Positions 46,669 to 55,844 of a stretch of DNA of 64,000 nucleotides are shown piece after piece. The notes beneath the pieces are model-generated. The model did not search any database. It had not been told where the DNA came from and was given only the letters and a program-made list of their open reading frames with translations. The DNA is from Raineyella sp034933565. GTDB taxonomy: Bacteria; Actinomycetota; Actinomycetes; Propionibacteriales; Propionibacteriaceae. Within the stretch, counting starts at the first letter, position 1; every line of letters begins with the position of its first letter. The stretch lies in contig NZ_JAYFNG010000021.1 of the NCBI RefSeq assembly GCF_034933565.1, positions 1 to 64,000 on the forward strand. The letters run 5' to 3'. Both the position numbers and the translations under genes were made by a program.

Positions 46669-46741
46669 GGCCCCGTTGTGTAGCGGCCTAGCACGCCGCC
46701 CTCTCAAGGCGGTAGCGCGGGTTCGAATCCCGTCGGGGCTA
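46669..46741 (+). tRNA. tRNA-Glu (anticodon CTC), copy 2
   Basis: All 73 nt identical to copy 1, but the next bases are CTG, so CCA is not encoded and must be added enzymatically. It has its own promoter and terminator. Confidence 0.96.
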
Positions 46742-46750
46742 CTGAGTGAG

Positions 46751-46784
46751 CGCCCGGTCGTCGTCAGGACGACCGGGCGTTTCT
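46751..46784 (+). terminator. Terminator after tRNA-Glu copy 2
   Basis: Perfect 12-bp stem CGCCCGGTCGTC (46751-46762) / GACGACCGGGCG (46768-46779), followed by TTTCT. Confidence 0.85.
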
Positions 46785-46866
46785 GCATCTCGGGCACGGG
46801 GGGCCACCCGGGGGCGCACCTTGGCGAACGCTGAGATCACCCGCCCACCCGCAGCCGCGTGGAGCG

Positions 46867-46895
46867 TTGGCACCAAGAGTGCTCTCAGGTACAGA
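46867..46895 (+). promoter_or_regulatory. Promoter of the first kup gene
   Basis: TTGGCA (46867-46872), 17-bp spacer, TACAGA (46890-46895). Transcription would start within a base or two of the ATG at 46904, so the mRNA would be leaderless. Confidence 0.5.
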
Positions 46896-46903
46896 CTGGC
46901 ATC

Positions 46904-48886
46904 ATGCGCGAAACCGATGGCCGCCGCCGTGCCCGATCCCTGGGGCGCCCGGGCAGATCGACGGACGTCACCCTGACGATGATCCCCACCGTCCGGGACA
47001 GTCACCAGGGGAAGGACCCGCTCGCCGGTCTCGCGCTCGCCGCGCTGGGCGTCGTCTTCGGCGACATCGGCACCAGTCCGCTCTACTCCATGCAAACGGT
47101 CTTCGCGACCCACCACAACGATGTGCGGCCGATCCCCGAGGACGTCTACGGCGTCATCTCGATGGTGCTGTGGACCATCACCATCGTGGTCTCCTTCAAG
47201 TACATCTCGTTGGTCATGCGGGCCGACAACGAGGGCGAGGGCGGCATCCTGTCGCTGACCGCCCTGTTGCGCGACAACGTGACCTCGACGCGACGGATCG
47301 CCATCGTGACCGCCCTGGGCATGCTCGGCGCAGCGCTGTTCTTCGGCGACTCGGTGATCACCCCCGCCATCTCGGTGATGTCGGCGGTGGAAGGCCTCAG
47401 CGTGGTCAACGAGGGGCTGCAGGCGTGGGTCGTCCCGGCCTCGGTGGCGATCCTCTCGGTCCTGTTCTTCTTCCAGAAGCTGGGCACCGCCGCGGTGGGG
47501 AGGTTCTTCGGGCCGATCATGGCGCTCTGGTTCCTGACGCTGGGGGCACTGGGCGTGCCGCACATCATCAGCCACCCGCAGATCCTCGGTGCCGTCTCCC
47601 CGCACCACGCCCTGCTCTTCGCCATCGCCCATCCCTTCATCGCGTTCATCGCCATGGGCGCGGTCGTGCTCACCATCACCGGTGCCGAGGCCCTCTACGC
47701 CGACATGGGCCACTTCGGCAAGACCCCGATCCGGCTCGCCTGGTTCGTCCTGGTCTTCCCCTGCCTCGCCCTCAACTACTTCGGGCAGGGCGCGATGATC
47801 CTCGAGGACCCCGCCACGGTGAACAACCCGTTCTTCAACCTGGCACCGTCGTGGGCGACCCTTCCGCTGGTGCTGCTGGCCACCGTGGCCACCGTGATCG
47901 CCTCCCAGGCGGTCATCTCGGGCGCCTACTCGGTGGCCCGCCAGTCCGTACGCCTCGGGCTGTTCCCGCGACTGCTGGTGCGCCACACCTCGAAGCTGGA
48001 GGGTGGCCAGATCTACCTGCCGGCGGTGAACTGGATCCTCTTCCTCGGGGTGCTCGCCCTGATCGCGATCTTCCGCAGCTCGGTCAACCTCGCCGCCGCG
48101 TACGGCCTGGCCGTCACCGGCACGCTGATCCTGGAGAGCCTGCTCTTCCTCTCCCTGGCCCACATGGTCTGGAAGGAGCCGGCCTGGAAGATCGGCGTCT
48201 ACATCGTCGTGGTGATGGGCGTCGAGGTGGCGTTCTTCGGCGCCAACCTGGCGAAGGTGGTCAGTGGCGGCTGGCTGCCGCTGCTGATCGCCACGATGGT
48301 GCTGATGGTGATGACCACCTGGCGCAAGGGCTACGCACTGGTCACCGCCCACCGCCGCGAGCTGGAGGGCCCACTGGACGAGTTCGTCGAGGCGTTGCGG
48401 GAGAGCGACATCCCTCGCGTTCCCGGTGTCGCCGTCTACCCCCATCCCAACCACGAGACGACACCGCTGGCGCTGCGGTCCAACGTGTACTTCAACCACG
48501 TCGTGCACCAGCACGTGATCCTGGTCGAGATCGTCAACGAGAACGTCCCGCACATCCGCCACGTCGACCGGGTCCGGGTGCACGACCTCGGATTCGAGGA
48601 CGACGGCATCGTCCACATCAGCGTCCACGTGGGATTCAGCGACTCCCAGGACGTGCCGAAGGGCCTGGCGCTGGCGGTGGGCAGGACACCCGAACTGGAC
48701 ATCCGCCCCGGGGACGCGCACTATTTCCTCTCGGTACTGACGTTGCAGCCGACCGGCCGCTCACGGATGTCACGCTGGCGTAAGCAGTTCTTCGTGCTGA
48801 TGGCCAACAATGCAGCGTCCCGGACCGATGTCTTCCATCTGCCGCCGGATCGTACGGCGGTGATGGGCGCCGAAATGGAGATCTGA
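46904..48886 (+). CDS. kup: Low-affinity potassium transporter Kup, paralogue 1
   Basis: 660 residues from ATG 46904, chosen because a promoter ends 8 nt before it; ATG 46979 is an alternative. About 35 basic residues precede LAALGVVFGDIGTSPLYSMQTVF, the Kup signature. About 12 hydrophobic segments end near residue 465; the remainder is a cytoplasmic domain. GSYS-like ion-path segments include FGDSVITPAISVMSAVEGL and GAEALYADMGHFG. It probably imports K+ with protons. It is followed 47 nt later by a very similar gene. Confidence 0.93.
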   Translation: MRETDGRRRARSLGRPGRSTDVTLTMIPTVRDSHQGKDPLAGLALAALGVVFGDIGTSPLYSMQTVFATHHNDVRPIPEDVYGVISMVLWTITIVVSFKYISLVMRADNEGEGGILSLTALLRDNVTSTRRIAIVTALGMLGAALFFGDSVITPAISVMSAVEGLSVVNEGLQAWVVPASVAILSVLFFFQKLGTAAVGRFFGPIMALWFLTLGALGVPHIISHPQILGAVSPHHALLFAIAHPFIAFIAMGAVVLTITGAEALYADMGHFGKTPIRLAWFVLVFPCLALNYFGQGAMILEDPATVNNPFFNLAPSWATLPLVLLATVATVIASQAVISGAYSVARQSVRLGLFPRLLVRHTSKLEGGQIYLPAVNWILFLGVLALIAIFRSSVNLAAAYGLAVTGTLILESLLFLSLAHMVWKEPAWKIGVYIVVVMGVEVAFFGANLAKVVSGGWLPLLIATMVLMVMTTWRKGYALVTAHRRELEGPLDEFVEALRESDIPRVPGVAVYPHPNHETTPLALRSNVYFNHVVHQHVILVEIVNENVPHIRHVDRVRVHDLGFEDDGIVHISVHVGFSDSQDVPKGLALAVGRTPELDIRPGDAHYFLSVLTLQPTGRSRMSRWRKQFFVLMANNAASRTDVFHLPPDRTAVMGAEMEI

Positions 48887-48905
48887 GCCCCGACGCGGTC
48901 GGGGC
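48887..48905 (+). terminator. Hairpin between the two kup genes
   Basis: GCCCCGAC / GTCGGGGC, 8 bp with a 3-nt loop, starting on the base after the first stop codon. No T tract; may weaken read-through into the second gene. Confidence 0.4.
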
Positions 48906-48933
48906 CCGGGCTCCCGGAACAAGGATGAGACTT

Positions 48934-50898
48934 ATGCGTCCACTCAGGGGTGCGAACAGGGCCGGCTCGACCGGGGGCACGAGTCCCGATCCCGACACCA
49001 CGATGATCCGGCCGGTGCCCGGCCGTTCGAAGCTCCCCACCCTCGCCCTGGCGGCTCTCGGGGTCGTCTTCGGCGACATCGGCACCAGCCCGCTCTACTC
49101 GATGCAGACGGTCTTCAGCATCGACCACAACAACGTCAAGCCGATCCCGGTCGACGTCTACGGCGTCATCTCGATGGTGCTGTGGTCGATCACCCTGATC
49201 GTGACGTTCAAGTACGTGATCCTGGTCATGCGTGCCGACAACGACGGTGAGGGTGGCATCCTCGCCCTCACCCACCTGCTGATCGACCGGGTGCGTCAGC
49301 CCCGGCGGATCGGGATCGTGCTGGCCCTCGGCATGCTCGGGGCGGCCCTGTTCTACGGCGACTCGGTGATCACCCCGGCCATCTCGGTGATGTCGGCGAT
49401 CGAGGGTCTCACCGTGGTCAACCCGCACTTCCAGGACCTCGTGCTGCCGTTGTCGGTGGTCATCCTGTCGGCCCTGTTCTTCGTCCAGCGCTGGGGGACC
49501 GCCGCGGTGGGGCGCGCCTTCGGCCCGGTGATGACGGTGTGGTTCGTCGTCGTCGGCGCGCTGGGCGTGCCGCACATCGTCCAGCACCCCGGCATCCTGC
49601 GGGCGATCTCGCCGACGTACGCCGTCGCCTTCGTCCTGGAGCACCCGTTCACGGCGTTCATCGCGATGGGTGCCGTCGTGCTCACGATCACCGGTGCCGA
49701 GGCCCTGTACGCCGACATGGGCCACTTCGGGCCGCTGCCGATCAAGGTGTCCTGGTTCGCCATCGTCTTCCCGGCCCTGGCCCTCAACTACCTGGGGCAG
49801 GGGGCGATGATCCTCAACGATCCGGCCACCATCGACAACCCGTTCTTCAACCTGGCACCCTCGTGGGCCACGCTGCCCCTGGTGGTGCTGGCCACGCTGG
49901 CCACCGTGATCGCCTCCCAGGCGGTCATCTCGGGGGCCTTCTCCGTCTCCCGGCAGGCCGTCCGCCTCGGCCTGCTGCCGCGGCTGCTGGTCAAGCACAC
50001 CTCGAAGGAGGAGGGCGGCCAGATCTTCGTGCCGGTGATCAACTGGGCGCTCTACCTCGGCGTGCTCGCCCTGATCGCGATCTTCGGCAGCTCGGCCGCG
50101 CTCGCCTCGGCGTACGGTCTGGCGGTCACCGGCACCCTGCTGCTCACCAGCCTGCTGTTCCTGGCGCTGGCGCACATGTCCTGGCACCGGCCGTTGTGGC
50201 AGCTGATCCTGTACGGGGCCACGGTGGTCGTGGTCGAGGTGCTCTTCTTCGCCGCCAACCTGGTGAAGGTGGTCAGTGGCGGCTGGCTGCCGCTGCTGAT
50301 CGCCGGCCTGATCATCATGGTGATGACGACCTGGCGACGTGGGTTCGAACTGGTGTCGGCGCGTCGCCGTGAGCTCGAGGGGCCGCTCGACGAGTTCATC
50401 GAAGCCGTGCACAACTCCGAGCTGCCGAGGATCCCCGGCATCGCGGTGTTCCCGCACCCCAACAGCACAACGGCGCCACTGGCGCTGCGCACCCTGGTGA
50501 TGTTCACCCACGCGATGTTCGAGCACGTCGTCCTGGTCGAGATCGTCAACGAGAACGTGCCGCACATCCGCCACCGCGACCGGGTGCACGTCCACGACCT
50601 CGGCGACGCCTCGGACGGGATCGTCCACATCAGCGTCCATGTCGGGTTCAACGACTCCCAGGACATCCCCCGTGGCGTGGCGCTCGCCGTCGGCCGCAGC
50701 GAGGAACTCGATTTCGAGCCGCAGCAGGTCCGCTACTTCCTGTCCGTGCTGACCCTGCGCCCGACCGGCGACGCCCGGATGGCGGCGTGGCGCAAGCGGT
50801 TGTACGTGCTGCTCGCCAACAACGCCGCCTCGCGGACCGAGGTGTTCCACCTGCCGCCCGACCGTACGGTCGTGATGGGCGCCGAGATGGAGCTGTGA
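48934..50898 (+). CDS. kup: Low-affinity potassium transporter Kup, paralogue 2
   Basis: 654 residues from ATG 48934, with AAGGA at 48921-48925 placed 8 nt upstream; ATG 48925 lies inside that site. Nearly all signature segments of paralogue 1 recur: LAALGVVFGDIGTSPLYSMQTVF, FYGDSVITPAISVMSAIEGL, GAEALYADMGHFG, ending RTVVMGAEMEL versus RTAVMGAEMEI. The tandem copies therefore arose by duplication. The N-terminal tails and cytoplasmic loops differ most, so regulation or affinity may differ. Confidence 0.94.
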   Translation: MRPLRGANRAGSTGGTSPDPDTTMIRPVPGRSKLPTLALAALGVVFGDIGTSPLYSMQTVFSIDHNNVKPIPVDVYGVISMVLWSITLIVTFKYVILVMRADNDGEGGILALTHLLIDRVRQPRRIGIVLALGMLGAALFYGDSVITPAISVMSAIEGLTVVNPHFQDLVLPLSVVILSALFFVQRWGTAAVGRAFGPVMTVWFVVVGALGVPHIVQHPGILRAISPTYAVAFVLEHPFTAFIAMGAVVLTITGAEALYADMGHFGPLPIKVSWFAIVFPALALNYLGQGAMILNDPATIDNPFFNLAPSWATLPLVVLATLATVIASQAVISGAFSVSRQAVRLGLLPRLLVKHTSKEEGGQIFVPVINWALYLGVLALIAIFGSSAALASAYGLAVTGTLLLTSLLFLALAHMSWHRPLWQLILYGATVVVVEVLFFAANLVKVVSGGWLPLLIAGLIIMVMTTWRRGFELVSARRRELEGPLDEFIEAVHNSELPRIPGIAVFPHPNSTTAPLALRTLVMFTHAMFEHVVLVEIVNENVPHIRHRDRVHVHDLGDASDGIVHISVHVGFNDSQDIPRGVALAVGRSEELDFEPQQVRYFLSVLTLRPTGDARMAAWRKRLYVLLANNAASRTEVFHLPPDRTVVMGAEMEL

Positions 50899-50902
50899 GC
50901 GT

Positions 50903-51106
50903 TCAGTCGGTGAACGTGACGTCCCAACGGTCCCTGCGGGCGACGACCTCGACCGCGGTGGGCGCCGGCCGGCCGGTCATCGCGAGATAGACGGTCCGGG
51001 CCAGCTCGACGGCGGCCCGGTCGTTCTTCGCCTGCCGGCGGGTGACCTCGATCGTGGTGGTGTCGGGCCCCTCCGCGGCGTCCTGGTGCCGGTGCTCGGT
51101 GGTCAT
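50903..51106 (-). CDS. Small hypothetical protein
   Basis: 67 residues, ATG 51106. Contains TRRQAKNDRAAVELARTVYLAMTGRPAPTAVEVVARRDRWDVTFTD. Charged, soluble, no signal or membrane segment. The stop lies 4 nt from the stop of kup paralogue 2. Not recognised. Confidence 0.6.
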   Translation of the reverse strand: MTTEHRHQDAAEGPDTTTIEVTRRQAKNDRAAVELARTVYLAMTGRPAPTAVEVVARRDRWDVTFTD

Positions 51107-51197
51107 CGTGGATTCCCGTCCCGGGCGTACGCCCGTCGTGCATGGCGTGCCGGCATGTCCGCGCCGGCAACTCTGTCCGAGCGTGCCCGTCCGCGGC

Positions 51198-51380
51198 TCA
51201 GTCGACGCGGGGTGGCTCGTCCCCCCGCAGGTCCGGCTCGTCGTCCGCCTCGCTGTCCTCGTCCTCGAGCGGTTCCTCCCGCTCGTCGGTGAACGCCTCG
51301 CGGGCGTCCGGATCGTACGGCTCGGTCTCGGCGCTGTCGGCGCGATCGACCTCGGAGATCTCGTCCTCGTCGGGGCTCAT
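51198..51380 (-). CDS. Small acidic hypothetical protein
   Basis: 60 residues, of which about 26 are Asp or Glu (for example EEPLEDEDSEADDEPDLRGDEP). The ATG at 51380 is preceded on its strand by GGGAGGA, a good ribosome binding site, which argues that it is real. Probably disordered. Function unknown. Confidence 0.55.
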   Translation of the reverse strand: MSPDEDEISEVDRADSAETEPYDPDAREAFTDEREEPLEDEDSEADDEPDLRGDEPPRVD

Positions 51381-51655
51381 CGCATCCTCCCGGTGGTTGG
51401 TCCGATGATGTTCAGCATCCTAGGGCGGCCGCGGCGGCGACGGGATGCGTTCGCCCGGCCCGGCGTCGCGGATCCCCGGGAGCACTCGTCGATCCGTGGG
51501 GGCGGTGGTCGGTCGGTGGCCGGGGGATCGGTGCGTGGGCGGATGGTCGATCCATCGGCACGGCGGTCGATCCGTGACCGGGTGGTCGGTCCCGGGGCCG
51601 GCCACCGGTCGTTAGGCTGGTCCCCCCAGCAGTCACCGGCCCGAGGAGCACCCCC
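51381..51655. other. Intergenic region with GTCGATCC repeats and nadE promoter
   Basis: GTCGATCC occurs at 51488, 51546 and 51566 within G/C-rich, simple-looking sequence. TAGGCT at 51613-51618 fits a -10 box for nadE with a leader of about 30 nt. No gene seen. Confidence 0.5.
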
Positions 51656-53695
51656 GTGCAGTTCGCATCGGCCTACGACCAGGGCTTCGTCCGGGTCGCC
51701 GCCGTCACCATTCCCGTCACCGCCGCCCAGCCCGACCGCAACGTCGAGGCCGTCCTCGAGGCGGCCGAGGAGCTGTCCCGGCGCGGGGTGGGGCTTGCGG
51801 TGTTCCCCGAGCTGTGCCTGACCGGGTACGCCCTGGACGACCTGCTGCTGGCGGCCCCGCTGCTCGACGCGGCCGAGGAGGCCCTGGCGGCGCTGGTCGG
51901 GGCGAGTCGGGAGCTGCTCCCGGTGCTGATGGTCGGCCTGCCGGTCCGCCACCGCAACCGGGTCCTCAACGTGGCGGCCGTGGTCCACCGCGGTGAGCTG
52001 CTCGGCCTGGTGCCCAAGGCGTACGTCCCCACCTACCGGGAGTTCTACGAGCGGCGCCACTTCGCCCCCGGCGACGACATCCGCGGTGAACTGGTGCTCG
52101 CCGGCCACCGGGCCCCGATCGGCCCCGACCTGCTGTTCGTCGCCGAGGACATCCCCGGCCTGGTGATCCACGCCGAGGTCTGCGAGGACATGTGGGTGCC
52201 GGTCCCGCCCAGCGCGGAGGCCTCCCTGGCGGGGGCGACCGTGCTGGCGAACCTGTCCGGGTCGCCGATCACCGTCACCAAGGCCGAGCACCGCAAGCTG
52301 CTGGCCCGGGCCGCCTCGGCCCGCTGCCTGGCGGCGTACGTGTACGCGGCGGCGGGGGAGGGCGAGTCCTCCACCGACCTGTCCTGGGACGGCCAGACCT
52401 TCGTCTACGAGGACGGCGACCTGCTGGCCGAGACCGAGCGGTTCCCGCGCGGCTGGCGCTGCTCGGTCGCCGATGTCGACCTGCAGCGGCTCACCGCCGA
52501 GCGGTACCGCCAGGGCACCTTCGACGACAACCGGCGCACGCACGCCGAGCGGGTGGAGGCGTTCCGTACGATCCGGTTCCGGCTCGACCCGCCTCGTCAT
52601 GACATCGGCCTGGAGCGTCAGGTCGACCGGTTCCCGTTCGTCCCCGACGACCCGCAGCGGCTCGCCCTGGACTGCTACGAGGCGTACAACATCCAGGTCA
52701 CCGGGCTGGCCCAGCGGCTCACCGCGATCGGCACCCCGAAGGCCGTCATCGGGGTGTCCGGCGGGCTGGACTCCACCCACGCGCTGATCGTCGCCGCCCG
52801 GGCGATGGACCTGCTCGGCCGGCCCCGCACCGACATCCTCGCGTACACGATGCCCGGCTTCGCCACCACCGAGCACACCCGCAGCAACGCCGAGGACCTC
52901 TGCCGGGCCCTCGGGGTGACCTTCGCGCAGCTCGACATCCGCCCGGCGGCCCGCCAGATGCTCGCCGACATGGGCCACCCGTTCGCCGGTGGGGAGCCGG
53001 TCTACGACGTCACCTTCGAGAACGTCCAGGCCGGGCTGCGCTACGACTACCTGTTCCGGCTGGCCAACCAGCACGGCGGCATCGTGGTCGGCACCGGCGA
53101 CCTGTCCGAGCTCGCGCTCGGCTGGTGCACGTACGGTGTCGGTGACCAGATGTCCCACTACGGGGTCAACACCGGGGTGCCGAAGACGCTGATCCAGCAC
53201 CTGATCCGCTGGGTGATCTCCTCGGGGCAGGTCGGCGAGGGGACCGCGACGATCCTGCGGTCCATCCTCGACACCGAGATCAGCCCCGAGCTGATCCCCG
53301 TCGCCGAGGGGGAGAAGCCGCAGTCGACCCAGGACTCCATCGGGCCGTACGCCCTGCACGACTTCACCCTGCACCACCTGCTCCGGCTCGGGTACGGCCC
53401 GGCGAAGACCGCCTTCCTCGCCCACCACGCGTGGCGCGACGCCGAGCGGGGCAGCTGGCCGCCCGGCTACCCGGCCGACGAGCGCGAGGCGTACGACCTG
53501 GCGACGATCCGGCACTGGCTCGAGGTCTTCCTGCGGCGGTTCTTCGGCAACCAGTTCAAGCGCTCGGCGCTGCCCAACGGGCCGAAGGTGATGGCCGGCG
53601 GGGCGCTGTCGCCGAGGGGCGACTGGCGGATGCCGTCCGACGCCGCGGCCCGGACCTGGCTGGCCGAGCTGGAGCGTGACGTGCCGTCGGTCTGA
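51656..53695 (+). CDS. nadE: Glutamine-dependent NAD+ synthetase
   Basis: 679 residues from GTG 51656, behind GAGGAG. An N-terminal nitrilase-type glutaminase domain (about 1-300) has the triad Glu in FPELCLTGY, Lys in LVPKAYVP and Cys in HAEVCEDMW. The C-terminal synthetase domain has the P-loop VIGVSGGLDSTHAL and GTGDLSELALGWCTYG. It makes NAD from deamido-NAD, ATP and glutamine, and channels ammonia. This long form is like the M. tuberculosis enzyme (679 residues). Confidence 0.96.
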   Translation: MQFASAYDQGFVRVAAVTIPVTAAQPDRNVEAVLEAAEELSRRGVGLAVFPELCLTGYALDDLLLAAPLLDAAEEALAALVGASRELLPVLMVGLPVRHRNRVLNVAAVVHRGELLGLVPKAYVPTYREFYERRHFAPGDDIRGELVLAGHRAPIGPDLLFVAEDIPGLVIHAEVCEDMWVPVPPSAEASLAGATVLANLSGSPITVTKAEHRKLLARAASARCLAAYVYAAAGEGESSTDLSWDGQTFVYEDGDLLAETERFPRGWRCSVADVDLQRLTAERYRQGTFDDNRRTHAERVEAFRTIRFRLDPPRHDIGLERQVDRFPFVPDDPQRLALDCYEAYNIQVTGLAQRLTAIGTPKAVIGVSGGLDSTHALIVAARAMDLLGRPRTDILAYTMPGFATTEHTRSNAEDLCRALGVTFAQLDIRPAARQMLADMGHPFAGGEPVYDVTFENVQAGLRYDYLFRLANQHGGIVVGTGDLSELALGWCTYGVGDQMSHYGVNTGVPKTLIQHLIRWVISSGQVGEGTATILRSILDTEISPELIPVAEGEKPQSTQDSIGPYALHDFTLHHLLRLGYGPAKTAFLAHHAWRDAERGSWPPGYPADEREAYDLATIRHWLEVFLRRFFGNQFKRSALPNGPKVMAGGALSPRGDWRMPSDAAARTWLAELERDVPSV

Positions 53696-53753
53696 CCCTT
53701 CCGACGGCCCTACCATGGGGCCCGTCCCGTCGTCGAGAGTCCGGAGAAGGCGC

Positions 53754-55727
53754 ATGCGATCCCTCGTCAGGATCCTGTCCACCACCAGGGAACTGTGGCC
53801 GTACTACCTCGGCATCGTCGCCAGCTCGCTGCTGATGTCGGTGACCGCCCTGGTCACCCCCTTCATCATCGGCCGGGCCACCGACGAGGTGGTGGCCATC
53901 GCCGGCGGGCACGGTGGCACGGTCCGGACGATCGTGCTGCTGGCCCTCGGCCTGCTGGTCGCCGAACTGCTCAACACCGTGCTGACCAACGTCGGCGGCT
54001 ACCTCGGTGACACGATGACCGCCCGGCTGCGGCAGATCCTGTCGGTGCGCTACTTCGAGAAGCTGCTCGGCCTGCCGCAGCGCTACTTCGACAACGAGCT
54101 CAGCGGCACGATCATCGGGCGGTTGTCGCGCTCGATCACCGAGGTCACCAACTTCCTCAAGTCGATGGCCAACACGTTCTTCACCATGCTGGTGACGACG
54201 GTGGCGGTGCTGGTGATCAGCGGGTTCTACTCCTGGCCGCTGGCCGTGATGCTGGCCGTGATGTTCCCGGCCTACATGTGGCTGACCACCCGGACCTCCA
54301 GCAACTGGCAGCGCCTGGAAGGGGAGAAGAACGACCGGATCGACCTCGCCAACGGCCGGTTCTCCGAGGTGATCGGCCAGATCCGGGTGGTGAAGAGCTT
54401 CGTCCGGGAGCGCTCCGAGCTGGCGATGTTCGACGCCCGCTACGGTTCCACCATCGACCTGACCCGCGGCCAGGCGCGGCACTGGCACACCATGGACACC
54501 GCCCGCCGGGCGGTGCTGAACCTCGCTTTCCTGGGCATCTACCTGGTGCTGTTCCTGCAGACCGCGCACGGGGCGTTCAGCATTGGCGTGATGGTGCTGC
54601 TGCTCCAGTTGATGGCTATGGCGCGCACCCCGGTGACGATGATGAGCTTCATCGTCGATTCCGGCCAACGGGCGATCGCCGGGTCCGAGTCGTACTTCGA
54701 GGTGATGGACCAGGTCCCGGAGGTGCGTCGGGCCCTCCCGGCTGCCCGCGCGGCCGACACCGCAGCCACCGCCGGGCAGCCATCGGCGCCCGCGGTGGGC
54801 CCGGAATCCGCGGCGGGCCCGGTGCCGGATGAGCGGCCGGTGTCGGTGGTGGGGCCGGAGCCGACGGTGGAGATGGTCGACCCGCACGCCTTCGCCTTCC
54901 GGCACGTCGACTTCGGCTATGAGCCGGGACGACCCGTCCTGTGCGACGTGACCTTCCATGCCGACGCCGGTGAGCGGATCGCCCTGGTCGGGGAGTCGGG
55001 CGGGGGGAAGTCGACCCTGGTGAACCTGCTGCTCGGCCTCTACCCCGCCGACGCCGGCATCGTCAGCCTCGGCGGGCGCGACATCTCCGCGATGCCGGTC
55101 GAGAAGCTGCGCCGCGACGTCGGGGTGGTCTTCCAGGACCCGTCGCTCTTTTCCGGCACGATCCGGGAGAACATCGCGTACGGCCGCCCCGACGCCACCG
55201 ACGACGAGGTCGCCGAGGCGGCCCGCCGGGCGAACGCGGACCGCTTCATCGAACGCTTCCCCGACGGGTACGACGCCCTGATCGGCGAGCGCGGGGTGAA
55301 GCTGTCCGGAGGGCAGAAGCAGCGCGTCGCGGTCGCCCGGGCGCTGCTCAAGGACGCCCCCGTCCTCGTCCTCGACGAGGCGACCAGTTCCCTCGACACC
55401 AAGTCGGAGCGGCTGGTGCAGGAGGGCCTGGAGGAGCTGATGGCGGATCGTACGACCCTGATCATCGCCCACCGGCTGTCGACCATCTCCAGCGTCGACC
55501 GGATCGTCACTCTCCGGGACGGGGCGGTGGACGAGATCGGCTCGCCGGCCGAGCTGGCCGTCTCCGGCGGCATCTACGCCGAACTGCTCGCCCTGCAGGC
55601 CTCCGACGACCTGGCCGACCGGGCCCGGCTGCGGGCGTACGGCATCGACGCCGGGGTGGAGACCGGCGATCCGGACGACCGGACCGAGGACGCCGAGACC
55701 GCGGACGCGGGCGCCGGCCGACGTTGA
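53754..55727 (+). CDS. ABC exporter, fused membrane and ATPase domains
   Basis: 657 residues from ATG 53754, with GGAGAAGG well placed. About six transmembrane helices (20-310), then a Pro/Ala-rich linker and an ATPase domain: Walker A GESGGGKSTL, Q-loop VFQDPSLFSGTIRENIAYG, signature LSGGQKQRVAVARALL, Walker B VLVLDEATSSLD, H-loop IIAHRLSTI. This is the type IV/MsbA-like homodimeric layout. A TACCAT hexamer at 53711-53716 may be its -10. The C-terminal 40 residues are acidic. Substrate (lipid or drug) not deducible. Confidence 0.93.
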   Translation: MRSLVRILSTTRELWPYYLGIVASSLLMSVTALVTPFIIGRATDEVVAIAGGHGGTVRTIVLLALGLLVAELLNTVLTNVGGYLGDTMTARLRQILSVRYFEKLLGLPQRYFDNELSGTIIGRLSRSITEVTNFLKSMANTFFTMLVTTVAVLVISGFYSWPLAVMLAVMFPAYMWLTTRTSSNWQRLEGEKNDRIDLANGRFSEVIGQIRVVKSFVRERSELAMFDARYGSTIDLTRGQARHWHTMDTARRAVLNLAFLGIYLVLFLQTAHGAFSIGVMVLLLQLMAMARTPVTMMSFIVDSGQRAIAGSESYFEVMDQVPEVRRALPAARAADTAATAGQPSAPAVGPESAAGPVPDERPVSVVGPEPTVEMVDPHAFAFRHVDFGYEPGRPVLCDVTFHADAGERIALVGESGGGKSTLVNLLLGLYPADAGIVSLGGRDISAMPVEKLRRDVGVVFQDPSLFSGTIRENIAYGRPDATDDEVAEAARRANADRFIERFPDGYDALIGERGVKLSGGQKQRVAVARALLKDAPVLVLDEATSSLDTKSERLVQEGLEELMADRTTLIIAHRLSTISSVDRIVTLRDGAVDEIGSPAELAVSGGIYAELLALQASDDLADRARLRAYGIDAGVETGDPDDRTEDAETADAGAGRR

Positions 55728-55844
55728 CATCGGGCCGGACCTGACACTGGGCCGGACCTGACGCCGGACGGGCGACCGAGACCGGGCCGGGCCCCACCGA
55801 TCCGCCCGGCGGAGGATCGCCCCCGGGCGGATCGCCCGCCGGTC

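Noticed and set aside
46407..46741. Duplicated tRNA-Glu as attL/attR of an integrated element
   Set aside because: Only about 190 nt separate the copies and no integrase or foreign genes are present; each copy has its own promoter and terminator.
46739..50850. Two reverse frames of about 660 and 709 codons opposite the kup genes, rich in His, Asp, Gln and Arg
   Set aside because: Their similarity to each other only reflects the duplicated kup genes; composition is typical of antisense frames in GC-rich DNA.
51377..53785. About 800-codon reverse frame opposite nadE
   Set aside because: Antisense shadow; nadE has all catalytic motifs.
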